DNA from: DAOTVY01 sp041082245
Lineage (GTDB): Bacteria > Chloroflexota > Chloroflexia > DTKN01
Length of the DNA stretch: 64,000 nucleotides
Assembly: GCA_041082245.1 (NCBI GenBank)
Contig: JBDOIE010000034.1
Coordinates: 14,008-78,007 of the forward strand
Direction: 5' to 3'
The position numbers and the translations under genes were made by a program. Each line of letters starts with the position of its first letter. The stretch's first letter is position 1. The notes beneath the pieces were generated by a model. It saw only the letters and a list, made by a program, of their open reading frames with translations, had not been told where the DNA came from and ran no database searches. This document shows, one piece after another, positions 55,634 through 63,940 of the stretch.

Positions 55634-56296
55634 ATGTCCTTACGGAAAGCCAAACGCTGGTGTCAGGCGTTCGCCCTGACCGCAGTTCTGGTCGTGCTGG
55701 CCGCCTGTCGAAGCGAGCCCGGCGGCCACGCTGCTGCCTCCGAGGAGGACACCCTGACAGCCCAGGAGCGGGAACAGCTCCTCCGTCTGGCACGAAGCAC
55801 CATCGAGGGCTATCTGAAAGACCGCCGCATCCCGTCGTACAGCACCGATAACCCCCGCTTCCTGCGCCCAGGGGGCGCGTTCGTTACGCTCAAGAAGCAC
55901 GGGGACCTGCGCGGCTGCATCGGATACATCTACTCCGAGCGACCCCTGTACGAAACGATCCAGCAGGCAGCGGTGGCCGCGGCGACCCAGGATCCCCGGT
56001 TTCCTCCGGTACGGCTGGCGGAAATGGCCGAAATCACGATCGAGATCTCGCTTCTTTCCCCGCTGGAAAGGGTGCGGGATGTGAACGATATCGTGGTCGG
56101 GAAACACGGGCTCCTGATCCGGCGTGGATACTACCAGGGCCTGCTGCTCCCTCAAGTTGCGCCCGAGCAAGGGTGGAACCGCGAGCAGTTCCTCGAGGGA
56201 GTCTGCTACAAGGCCGGCCTTCCCTCCGATGCCTGGAAGGACCCCGCGACCGAGCTCTATTCGTTTACCGCGGAGGTGTTCTCCGAAGGGGAATAA
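55634..56296 (+). CDS. AmmeMemoRadiSam system protein A (AMMECR1 family), lipoprotein
   Basis: This 220-residue AMMECR1-domain protein has the invariant LRGCIG motif (residues 92-97), followed by PLYETIQQAAVAAATQDPRF and ITIEISLLSPLERV. The chemical role of AMMECR1 proteins is unknown. The N-terminus is a lipoprotein signal (LTAVLVVLAAC, Cys25), so it too is exported and anchored. AAGGAGG precedes the ATG. It is the last gene of the operon; its end overlaps the convergent hydrolase gene by 40 nt. Confidence 0.9.
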   Translation: MSLRKAKRWCQAFALTAVLVVLAACRSEPGGHAAASEEDTLTAQEREQLLRLARSTIEGYLKDRRIPSYSTDNPRFLRPGGAFVTLKKHGDLRGCIGYIYSERPLYETIQQAAVAAATQDPRFPPVRLAEMAEITIEISLLSPLERVRDVNDIVVGKHGLLIRRGYYQGLLLPQVAPEQGWNREQFLEGVCYKAGLPSDAWKDPATELYSFTAEVFSEGE

Positions 56297-57003
56297 GCCG
56301 CGTGGAGCCGCTCGAAGAAGGCTACCGTTAGCGTGATCGCCCGGTCGCTGACCGCGTGCGCTACCCCAGGGATCACCTCGAATTCCACAGGGTAGCCCGC
56401 CTCGCGCAAAGCGCGCGCGAACTGCTCCGCGAGCGCCACGCGGTCCGGGTCCAGGCAATCGTCGCTGCCGACGGTCACCAGGAAGGGCACGTGCGTCCCA
56501 GCGACCGGGGGCGGGTCGTACTGGCCGGCCGACATCGCGGAAACGCCGAGCACACGCTCAGGGTGGCGAAAGGCGAAACGGTGCACGAACTGCGCTCCGC
56601 CCGAAAAGCCGACCAGGAAGACCCGCTCTTCGATCGGGATCTCGTCGGCCAGCTCGTTGAGGATCGCGAGCAACCGTTCGTCTTCCTTTCCTTCCAGCCG
56701 GTTGTAGCCGGGCCCGAAGGTGGGCGATACGATCACAAACCCTTCCTCGTCCGCGTAGCGCATCCAGGTGAGCAGCATGCTCCGGCCATCGCCGTCCGAA
56801 GGATGCACACTGACCCATACCGGCCAGCGCCGGGCTGGGGAAAAGCCATCCGGCAAATAGAGGTAATAGACCTGGTCCGGGTAAGTGCGCGATGTCCGCA
56901 TCTCGGCTCCATAGGTCCCGGCTTCCCCGGCACTCCCGCAACCGGAAAGGGAAAGCGAGAGGGCAAGGATCGAGCACCAAAGATGGACGAGCGGCCTCCT
57001 CAT
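56257..57003 (-). CDS. Alpha/beta hydrolase (esterase/depolymerase-like), lipoprotein
   Basis: This 248-residue protein has a lipoprotein signal (SILALSLSLSGC, Cys22) and an alpha/beta hydrolase fold. The oxyanion/early strand is WPVWVSVHPSDG, the nucleophile elbow VGFSGGAQF (GxSxG), the acid region TVGSDDCLD and the catalytic His GVAHAVSDR. It resembles the poly(3-hydroxybutyrate) depolymerase/feruloyl esterase group. The substrate is unknown; location is extracytoplasmic. The start overlaps the stop of the DnaQ-WYL gene (ATGA). Confidence 0.8.
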   Translation of the reverse strand: MRRPLVHLWCSILALSLSLSGCGSAGEAGTYGAEMRTSRTYPDQVYYLYLPDGFSPARRWPVWVSVHPSDGDGRSMLLTWMRYADEEGFVIVSPTFGPGYNRLEGKEDERLLAILNELADEIPIEERVFLVGFSGGAQFVHRFAFRHPERVLGVSAMSAGQYDPPPVAGTHVPFLVTVGSDDCLDPDRVALAEQFARALREAGYPVEFEVIPGVAHAVSDRAITLTVAFFERLHAAYSPSENTSAVNE

Positions 57004-57851
57004 CTCTCGGTGTATCCATCCTGGAGACGCATCTCCAGCACCCGGTCCAGGCGGAACGTTCGCTGCTCGCCGCGCAGGAGACAGCGTGCGACCAGATAGA
57101 CCGTGCCCTGGTACATCCCCACGCGCAACGGTTCCACGGCCCGTTCGGTTACAAGGCCCGAGGAGGAACAGTAGCGAAGGAAGAGCAACCGGCGGCGTTC
57201 CAGCGCCTCGACGAGCACCTCCGGAAGCTCATTGAGGTCCGGTCCCTCGGGCCACCGGATAGGACCGCCCTGCAGGTGCACGAGCTGTCCTACCGTCCCG
57301 ATCCCGCGTCTCAGTTGAAGATCGCGGCAGAAGAACTCCAGGATCTTCCAGGTTGTCCACGCATCGTCGCGGGCCCGATGGCGGGCTTCCCGGGCGATGC
57401 CGAGGTCGGCCGCGATGGCATAGAGGCTATTGCTGGGGAACCCGTAGCAATTGCGGGCAATGGCCAGAGTGTCCAACACAGGGTTGTTGGGGATGGGCCG
57501 GGGGACCTCCTGCAAGGCCGCCACAAGGAAAGAAAGGTCGAACGGCGCGTTGTGCGCCACCAGCACAGCCCCGCGCAGTTCGGCCAGCACCCGATCCGCT
57601 ACCTGGGCGAACGTAGGCGCACCCCGAAGCATGTCCTCAGTGATCCGGTTGACCGCGTACGCCTCCGGGCTAATCGGACGCCCGGGGTCGATCAGCGTGT
57701 GATACGAGCGATGCACGCGTCCTTCCTGTACACGCAGGACGGCGATCTCACAGATCGCGTCGCCCAAAGCAGCGCGCAGTCCCGTGGTTTCAAGGTCGAT
57801 CACCGCGTACGGAGCCCTGTACAGCGGCAACGAAAGCAGCGGATCGGACAA
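57000..57851 (-). CDS. DnaQ-like 3'-5' exonuclease fused to a WYL-like domain
   Basis: This 283-residue protein has a DEDDh exonuclease first. It has the first metal motif VIDLETTGL, the middle LVAHNAPFDLSFL and the third HRARDDAWTTW, as in DNA polymerase III epsilon. The last ~75 residues (RRLLFLRYCSSSGLVTERAV then PLRVGMYQGTVYLVARCLL) look like a WYL domain. That domain usually senses ligands or nucleic acid in transcription regulators and CRISPR-associated proteins. It is transcribed from the promoter at 57879 with the lipoprotein hydrolase gene. Confidence 0.82.
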   Translation of the reverse strand: MSDPLLSLPLYRAPYAVIDLETTGLRAALGDAICEIAVLRVQEGRVHRSYHTLIDPGRPISPEAYAVNRITEDMLRGAPTFAQVADRVLAELRGAVLVAHNAPFDLSFLVAALQEVPRPIPNNPVLDTLAIARNCYGFPSNSLYAIAADLGIAREARHRARDDAWTTWKILEFFCRDLQLRRGIGTVGQLVHLQGGPIRWPEGPDLNELPEVLVEALERRRLLFLRYCSSSGLVTERAVEPLRVGMYQGTVYLVARCLLRGEQRTFRLDRVLEMRLQDGYTER

Positions 57852-57878
57852 AGTGCTCCTCCATATCTTGCTACTGGC

Positions 57879-57884
57879 ATTATA
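57879..57884 (-). promoter_or_regulatory. Extended -10 promoter for the exonuclease gene
   Basis: On the minus strand TGTGATATAAT places TATAAT at 57879-57884; the -35 is weak. Confidence 0.55.
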
Positions 57885-58010
57885 TCACAGCGCCGTGTCC
57901 CTGGACGGGTTTGTTTCGCTTCGAGAAATCCGTCATTGTAGTGCGCGTCACAGCAAACTGGACCCTTGCGCGCATAGACTGGGTTCCAACTGGAGAAAGG
58001 AGGATGCAGG

Positions 58011-58547
58011 ATGAGCCAGGGCATCGACGCCGCGCTGCGCGCGCTTCACCAGGGGATCCAAACCGAACTGCAGGGAAAGGCCTTCTACGCCAAGGCGTCC
58101 TCGCTCACGAGGGACGAGCTGGGTCGGCACGCCTTCCAGAGCCTGATGCGGGAGGAGGAACAACACCTGAGGCTTCTCAAGGCACAATACGGCAGCCTGG
58201 TCAGCGAAGGCCGATGGCTGGAACTGGAGCAAGCTCGCACACTGGAGGTGGGCAGGGAGGTCGAATCGATCTTTCCCACGGACGACCAGAGCCTGGCCGC
58301 CCTTCTCCCCGAGGAAGCAGACGACCTCCGAGCGCTGGAGATCGCCCTCGAGTTCGAAAGGAAGGGCTACACGACCTACCGCCACAACGCCACAGAGGCC
58401 GACAACCCTGAGGCCCGAAGACTCTACGAGTTCCTCGCGGCACAGGAGCAGCGCCACTTCGAGTTCATCCAGCGCGCCCACGAGTACCTGAAGACCCGCG
58501 GCGCGTGGTACTACGACGAGCGGGAACTCCCGATGTTCGAAGGCTGA
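58011..58547 (+). CDS. Rubrerythrin-like ferritin-fold diiron protein
   Basis: This 178-residue four-helix protein carries two ExxH-type diiron motifs: LQGKAFYAKA, EEEQHLRLL, and in the second half EFERKGYTTYRHNA with EQRHFEF. The rubredoxin domain of true rubrerythrin is absent. Such proteins detoxify hydrogen peroxide or store iron in anaerobes and microaerophiles. AAAGGAGG lies before the ATG. It converges on the propeller-CapA-M1 gene; the two stop codons sit in the palindrome TGAGCGCGCTCA (58545-58556). Confidence 0.85.
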   Translation: MSQGIDAALRALHQGIQTELQGKAFYAKASSLTRDELGRHAFQSLMREEEQHLRLLKAQYGSLVSEGRWLELEQARTLEVGREVESIFPTDDQSLAALLPEEADDLRALEIALEFERKGYTTYRHNATEADNPEARRLYEFLAAQEQRHFEFIQRAHEYLKTRGAWYYDERELPMFEG

Positions 58548-58553
58548 GCGCGC

Positions 58554-61500
58554 TCACCTCAGGAAGTAGGCACGCACGAGGTCGTCCACGGGCCGTTCGC
58601 TTTCTTGGTAGAGAAGGGAGAAAAAGTCCGTCCGGGTCACGCGCTGCCAGGCATAGTGCCGGTAGTACGACTGCAGGAAGGCGAAGAAGGCGGAATCGCC
58701 CAGGCGGTCCCGCAGGTCCTGTATCCAGTGTGCGGCGCGCCCGTACACGTTGTGCACATAGGTGCGAGTATCCTGGTAATCGTAGATCGTGGCGTCCACC
58801 GGGCCGGCCGGTGCCCACTGGTCGACCCGGTTCTGCCACCACCAGGAAACCGCATCCGGGTAGATAGCCTCGTAGTAAACCAGTTCGCTGTAGCGCGCAA
58901 GCGCTTCGTCCAGCCACGGCTCGTACACCTGGTCGTTCCCGACCACGCCGTACCACCACTGATGGGCCAATTCGTGGACCACCAGCGACGGCAGGATAGC
59001 CTGTGCGCTCCCGTCGTACCCTTCGTAGAAGGGAGAGCCGACCAGCACCATGGCACCGTATTCCATACCTCCGTTCATTTCCCCCTCTACGACAACAAAG
59101 GTGGAATAGGGATATGGCCCGTACCGCTCGCGGAAGAGCGCGATGCCGCGTTTCGCCTCTTCGAGCACGCCCTGACAGGCGGATGCATGCTCCTGTCGGC
59201 AAGCAGAGACCACCTCCACGCCGTCCACACGGTCGGACAGCTCGAAATACCCCCGCGCGATCAGAAGCGCCATATCGCGCGCCGCTGCCAGCTCGAAGCG
59301 CCAGACGCCGGATTCCGCCCAGCGCGTTCCTCCTCCCACGACCCGGTAGTCCGCGGGCACTGTTACCCACACGGAGTAGTCGGCGAGATCCGCAACAAAG
59401 GGATCGCCCACCGGATGGTACTCCCAGACCATCCAACCCTTGCCCCGCACGAATGGTACGATCTGCGGATACCAGTGTCCCAGCTGGAAGATCCGGCCGT
59501 CCTGCGTGTGACCCAAGTTCCCTTCGGGGGGCCAGGCCAGTGGATCCAGCAGCGGAGGCGCAAGCCGGTAGGAGAGCGTAAGCGTCAGCGTATCCCCCGG
59601 CCGCACTGGATAGGGCAGGAACAGCCGAAGCCAGGCATCGTTCAGCGTGTAGGACGGCGCGAAGCGACGGCCTCCGTGCTCCCCCTCCACAGAGTCGAGC
59701 GAAAACGCGCCGGGATAAACGTTCGGGAACACCTGCAAAGGGATCTCCTCGAGAAAGAGACCGGTCGAGTTGACGAACGCGACTTCCTGCGCGACCTTCA
59801 CTGTGGCCGCTTCAGGGTCGAGTGAGACGTGAAAACGGTAGTGTGGTCTGGGTCCGGGCGGTGGGGGCAACGGTTCGGAAACCTCCGCAAACAGGGTCCG
59901 CCATACCGGCGCCCCGTCTGCTGCAGCGAGCGGGCGCGGCTGCACGTCGTGCACGATCCGCGTGGGGATCCAGATCGCCTGGGCAACGCCTTCCCTTGTC
60001 AGCACGACCCACAGCGCCGCGCCGTCGCGCGCGGCATCGACGATGTCGATATCGAATACCGTATCTCCCAAGCCGTAGGCAATGAACCCATCCGCGAACC
60101 GCTCGGTCGGCTGGGTTACGTGGGTGTGGTGCCCAACCACGAGGTCAGCCCCGGCAAGTACCGCTGCGCGCGCCAGGCGCATCTGCTCCTCGGTCGGCTC
60201 CGGGGCGTACTCCGCGCCAGCGTGGAGCAGCACCACCACAAGGTCTGCCCTTTGCCTGGCCTCGCGCACAGCTGTGGCAATCTCCTCCTCCGATCCGGCC
60301 CACGCAATCCCCGGTTGAGGCACCCCGACTGCGTTCCTGGCAAGGAACGCGACCCGGATCCCCCGTACCGTCACGACCACCGGAGACGCCGCCTGGACAC
60401 CCCCACCCACCGGGCGAATGCCCTGTCGCTGCAGGGCGGCGACCGTCTCCTGCAGTCCCTCGGTCCCGTAGTCGAAGGCGTGGTTGTTGGCGAGCGAGAC
60501 GAGATCGAAGCCGGCCGTAGCAAGGCCCGCCGCCAGCTCCGGATGGCCCCGGAAGGTGTACCCTTTCTCCAGGGGATCCCCCCTCTGAGAAAGGACGCAC
60601 TCGAGGTTGCCCACCGCGATATCCGCCTGCTGCACGAGTGGGGCGATGGCGCGGAAGGGGTAGTCCGGGCCGTATCCGCGCATGCGTTCTTCGATGCTCC
60701 GAGAGAGCATCAGATCGCCCACTGCGAGCAAGGAAATGCGTCCCTCGGGAAGCGGCGGCAAAGGAGAGGGCTCGGGCCAGCGTGCGAGGGTCGGCACGGC
60801 CGGCGCCGGTTCGCCCTCGTCCCCTTCTGGGGCCGTCCGGAAGGCGTAGACAAAGTCGCCCGAGCGTGCGACGATCTCCGGGGAACCGTCCCCGTCCAGG
60901 TCGACCGGCAACAGCCCGTGGATGCGGGAAGGAAGACGGAGGCTTCCCCGGAGCTGGCCCCACCGGTTGACGAGCAGAAGGTCTCCACCATCGGTCCCTG
61001 CGGCCAGCACCGCTCCATCCGGCTGCTCGAGAACGGAGAAGGACCAGGCCGCCGAATCCGTAGGGAGCTCCCAGCGAACCGCCCCACGCTCCGCATCGAG
61101 CGCCAGTATGGCCCCAGCACGGCCGACAAGCAGGAGATCTCCATCCGCTCCCGGCCAATATGCCATAGATACCAGAGGGCCTTCGAAGCGCTGTGCCCAG
61201 CGCGGCGCGCCATCTGCCGCGATGGCTGCCACGAGCCCCTCCCGACTGATTGCCCAGAGCGTTCCTCCGGTCGCCGGCCGGGGAGCATAGAGGATGCCGC
61301 GCAGGGGTCCCTCGAGCGTGTGCTCCCAAACAAGGGTCCCGTTGCCCCGCAACGCCTGCAAGCGGCCTTCTTCCGTGCCATAGAGCAGTTCCGCTGCGCC
61401 GTCCGCGTCCAGGTCGACGGTCATCAGCGCGCTTGGGGTGCCCCCGGGCGCGATCGTCGACCGGAGCGTCGCGCTGTCGTCCAGGATGGCCATCACGCCG

Positions 61501-62048
61501 TCCCAGCTCGCGGCGATGAGCTCGTCCGCGCGGTCCCCGTCGACGTCAGCCACCGCCAGGTGGGTCACCCGTCCGGTCGCCGCGTACGTTCCGAGAAGGT
61601 TGCCGTCCGCATCCAGGGCGTAAACGCGGTTGTCATCCCCACCGAGGAAAAACTCCGGCCGGCCGTCGCGGTTCGCGTCCGCCGATACCGCTGCATACAG
61701 GGGTGCTGCGGCACGGAATGTCCAGCGCACCGTTCCGTCACCGGAAAAAAGGTAAAACTCGTGGTCGTAGGACGCGGCCCACACTTCGAGTGATCCATCC
61801 GGCTCCACGTCTGCTGTTCCGAGTGTCCAAACGGTATCCTGTGTGGGCGCACGCCAGAGGCGCACGAGCCCCAGGGGCGGCGGGGGCGGGAGCGTTGGCG
61901 AAGGCGTCGGCGCAGGGCCCGTGGGTCGGGCCGTAGCCGTTGCGGTAGGAAAGGGAAGCGAAGTTATCGGGGGTGTCGGAGAAGGGGCACATCCCGCAAG
62001 GACGAACCATAGGCAGCCGATGGCAAGCCAGCGGATAGCGGTGCCCAC
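58554..62048 (-). CDS. Lipoprotein fusing a beta-propeller, a CapA-like domain and an M1 metallopeptidase
   Basis: This is a 1164-residue three-part protein. A lipoprotein signal (LAIGCLWFVLAGC, Cys20) and a Pro/Thr linker (21-60) come first. A propeller of PQQ/FG-GAP-like repeats (~65-405) follows, with repeated DxDGDG motifs. A CapA/metallophosphatase-like domain (~437-690) has LLAVGDLMLSRS, NLECVLS, NNHAFDYG and GHHTHVTQ. An M1 aminopeptidase domain (~735-1164) has GGMEY (993-997, equivalent to GAMEN), HELAH (1025-1029) and Glu1048, giving HEXXH-X18-E. All active-site residues appear intact. GTG start with AGGAGGT. It lies 8 nt after the small gene upstream. Confidence 0.88.
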   Translation of the reverse strand: MGTAIRWLAIGCLWFVLAGCAPSPTPPITSLPFPTATATARPTGPAPTPSPTLPPPPPLGLVRLWRAPTQDTVWTLGTADVEPDGSLEVWAASYDHEFYLFSGDGTVRWTFRAAAPLYAAVSADANRDGRPEFFLGGDDNRVYALDADGNLLGTYAATGRVTHLAVADVDGDRADELIAASWDGVMAILDDSATLRSTIAPGGTPSALMTVDLDADGAAELLYGTEEGRLQALRGNGTLVWEHTLEGPLRGILYAPRPATGGTLWAISREGLVAAIAADGAPRWAQRFEGPLVSMAYWPGADGDLLLVGRAGAILALDAERGAVRWELPTDSAAWSFSVLEQPDGAVLAAGTDGGDLLLVNRWGQLRGSLRLPSRIHGLLPVDLDGDGSPEIVARSGDFVYAFRTAPEGDEGEPAPAVPTLARWPEPSPLPPLPEGRISLLAVGDLMLSRSIEERMRGYGPDYPFRAIAPLVQQADIAVGNLECVLSQRGDPLEKGYTFRGHPELAAGLATAGFDLVSLANNHAFDYGTEGLQETVAALQRQGIRPVGGGVQAASPVVVTVRGIRVAFLARNAVGVPQPGIAWAGSEEEIATAVREARQRADLVVVLLHAGAEYAPEPTEEQMRLARAAVLAGADLVVGHHTHVTQPTERFADGFIAYGLGDTVFDIDIVDAARDGAALWVVLTREGVAQAIWIPTRIVHDVQPRPLAAADGAPVWRTLFAEVSEPLPPPPGPRPHYRFHVSLDPEAATVKVAQEVAFVNSTGLFLEEIPLQVFPNVYPGAFSLDSVEGEHGGRRFAPSYTLNDAWLRLFLPYPVRPGDTLTLTLSYRLAPPLLDPLAWPPEGNLGHTQDGRIFQLGHWYPQIVPFVRGKGWMVWEYHPVGDPFVADLADYSVWVTVPADYRVVGGGTRWAESGVWRFELAAARDMALLIARGYFELSDRVDGVEVVSACRQEHASACQGVLEEAKRGIALFRERYGPYPYSTFVVVEGEMNGGMEYGAMVLVGSPFYEGYDGSAQAILPSLVVHELAHQWWYGVVGNDQVYEPWLDEALARYSELVYYEAIYPDAVSWWWQNRVDQWAPAGPVDATIYDYQDTRTYVHNVYGRAAHWIQDLRDRLGDSAFFAFLQSYYRHYAWQRVTRTDFFSLLYQESERPVDDLVRAYFLR

Positions 62049-62056
62049 AGCACCTC

Positions 62057-62632
62057 CTACTGCAGCAGCGGGAGCAGCACGTTCAGCCGCTCTGGGTCTT
62101 CGGCCAGCAGACGAACGAGTTCGCGCCCGGCGTCGATCAGGTAGCCGGAGCCCGGCTCCCGGGCGGCGGCGGCCGTCCGAAGGCAGGCGGAAACCAGGTC
62201 GTTCGACGCCTGGCCGGCCATCAGCAACCGCAGGAAGCCCAGGCTCGAGGTGAACGCGAGGATCTCCGATTCATTGCAGGTATATACAAACCCGTGGATC
62301 CGGGGCGGTTGCGGAGGAAGGGTGTGAACGATCCGATCCCCATCGCGATAGCCGACGACCAGCGCGGAAAACCAGGTGCGCAAAAGGTGCTGGAAGTGAG
62401 GATTCTGCTGGTAAACCGTCTCTTCGTTCGCCAGTCCGGCGCCCCGTGCCACCACCGGCCGGGAAGCGTCGATCGGTCCCGTGCAGATCTCGCTCACGAC
62501 GGCATAGATCTCGATACCGGGCGCGGCGCTCGCCACCCGGACGAAGGAGCCAAAGCAAGGCGCGGCATACAGATCGTAGCATTGAGCATCGAACTTGCGG
62601 ATGCTCACAGCGATCGTCTCAGCGACCTTCAT
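62057..62632 (-). CDS. Uncharacterised protein, possibly HAS-barrel related
   Basis: I do not firmly recognise this 191-residue soluble protein. Its N-terminal ~80 residues (YDLYAAPCFGSFVRVASAAP, then GIEIYAVVSEICTGPID) form a beta-rich module that resembles the small barrel found in front of HerA-type ATPases. The rest is helical (FTSSLGFLRLLMAGQASNDL). No catalytic motif is evident. I chose the ATG at 62632 (GGAGG upstream), which places the start 14 nt inside the upstream gene. It sits between a zincin gene and the three-domain lipoprotein gene in one transcript. Confidence 0.55.
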   Translation of the reverse strand: MKVAETIAVSIRKFDAQCYDLYAAPCFGSFVRVASAAPGIEIYAVVSEICTGPIDASRPVVARGAGLANEETVYQQNPHFQHLLRTWFSALVVGYRDGDRIVHTLPPQPPRIHGFVYTCNESEILAFTSSLGFLRLLMAGQASNDLVSACLRTAAAAREPGSGYLIDAGRELVRLLAEDPERLNVLLPLLQ

Positions 62633-63782
62633 CCCCGGCCTCCATTCGGGCAATCCAGCGTTCCGGCCGCTCCAACTCCGGCAGGGTGGGAAGGTTCTCC
62701 GGGCGCTCCCAGGCACGGTTGAGAAAGGCAAGGCCACGGCGGCTCGCCACCGCTTCCGCAAACCGTTCTCCCTGAATGTACTGCTCCATCTTCAGCTCGA
62801 GTCCCGTAAGCCGGGCAAACAGCTTCTCCGCAGGGGTCCGTTGCGCGCGGCGTCTGGCTACTTGCGCCTCGATCCATGCGAAGGTGGGAAGGATCCGCTG
62901 GCCGACCCGTTTCATCACCAGGTTGCCGTAGCCTTCGATCAGGCACATAAACGCCTGCATCCGGTCGAACAGTTCTCGCTGGCGCGGGGTCAAAGCCCAC
63001 AGCATCCACGGCTCTCCGCGGCCGATACGCTCCAGGAGCTCCGGAAGCCTGGAGGGAGAGAGCTGCTGGCCGATCAGATCCACTTCCGGTTCCAGCTCGT
63101 CGAGGTAAGCGCGCAGCAACCCGTTCAGGTAAGAACGCAGCCAAGGAAAGCTCTGGAACTGGAACGCGTGCGTGCTTTCGTGGAGGGCGACCCACATGGG
63201 GAAATCGTCCCCTGCCAGCCCGAGCTCTGCCTGGGTCGCTCGAATATTCGGCTCGACGAAGTACAACTGGCCATCCTGCAAAGGTTCCCTGCCCAGGAGC
63301 GCCATATCGTACTGCCCCAGCACACGCTGCCCCAGATAGCCGAGCATCAGCCCCACCTGGTGGCTGAGCAGGGAGCAGATCGGCTCGCCGAAGAAGAGGG
63401 TGACGGGGTTGCGTGCCGATGCCGTGCGGCGGTAAAGATCGTCCACCGGCTGTAGCACGGCCCGGAACGCGTCGAGGTTCGCATGTAACCACTGGCGCCG
63501 GTCGAGGACACGCACCGTGAATGCCGACTGCGGGACGGGCAGGCCGGTGTAAGCGGCGACCTCCTGAGCACCCCGCGTCACCAGCGCAGCGTAATAAGCA
63601 GCGTGTTGCGGCTGTACCCCGCCCTCCGGACAGTAGCGCGCGGCAATCTCCCATACGCGGGCCCAGTCCAGCAAGCCTGGGGCCCCGTGGCGCGTGATCT
63701 GTTCCATCCGCCGCTGCGTCCAGACCAGACCGACCGCCGCGCCGAGCAGGAAGCCGAGTCCGAGCCACCTTGTACGGTTCAA
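62619..63782 (-). CDS. Zinc-dependent metalloprotease-like protein (DUF2342/zincin family)
   Basis: This 387-residue protein has an N-terminal membrane helix (RWLGLGFLLGAAVGLVW). The zincin motif ALHESTHAFQF (HExxH) sits in the middle. QRRMEQITRHGAPGLLDW and IEGYGNLVMKRVG are typical of the family first noted near coenzyme F420 genes in actinobacteria and also seen in Chloroflexota. Its biological role is unknown. It is the first gene of a three-gene transcript with the small protein and the propeller-CapA-M1 lipoprotein. Confidence 0.8.
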   Translation of the reverse strand: MNRTRWLGLGFLLGAAVGLVWTQRRMEQITRHGAPGLLDWARVWEIAARYCPEGGVQPQHAAYYAALVTRGAQEVAAYTGLPVPQSAFTVRVLDRRQWLHANLDAFRAVLQPVDDLYRRTASARNPVTLFFGEPICSLLSHQVGLMLGYLGQRVLGQYDMALLGREPLQDGQLYFVEPNIRATQAELGLAGDDFPMWVALHESTHAFQFQSFPWLRSYLNGLLRAYLDELEPEVDLIGQQLSPSRLPELLERIGRGEPWMLWALTPRQRELFDRMQAFMCLIEGYGNLVMKRVGQRILPTFAWIEAQVARRRAQRTPAEKLFARLTGLELKMEQYIQGERFAEAVASRRGLAFLNRAWERPENLPTLPELERPERWIARMEAGDEGR

Positions 63783-63820
63783 GCTGCACCTCCCCCGGGA
63801 TGCGATCCCCAGGCAGGCCC

Positions 63821-63849
63821 ATCATACCCGTAGAGCGGACAGATGTCAA
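63821..63849 (-). promoter_or_regulatory. Promoter for the DUF2342-type gene
   Basis: On the minus strand, TTGACA (63844-63849) and TATGAT (63821-63826) are spaced by 17 nt, back to back with the plus-strand promoter. Confidence 0.75.
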
Positions 63850-63856
63850 ACTCCAT

Positions 63857-63885
63857 TTGTTGGGACCGAAAAAGTGTGGTATTCT
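63857..63885 (+). promoter_or_regulatory. Promoter for the gene at the right edge
   Basis: TTGTTG (63857-63862) and TATTCT (63880-63885) are spaced by 17 nt with TGTGG before the -10. Confidence 0.6.
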
Positions 63886-63940
63886 AAACCGCGGTTTCGA
63901 CCGGCGCGCCTGCCAGGGGACCGGTGATCAGGAGGTTGCG

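Noticed and set aside
59829..61793. 654-codon frame antisense to the propeller-CapA-M1 gene
   Set aside because: Shadow frame; the sense strand has three intact domains.
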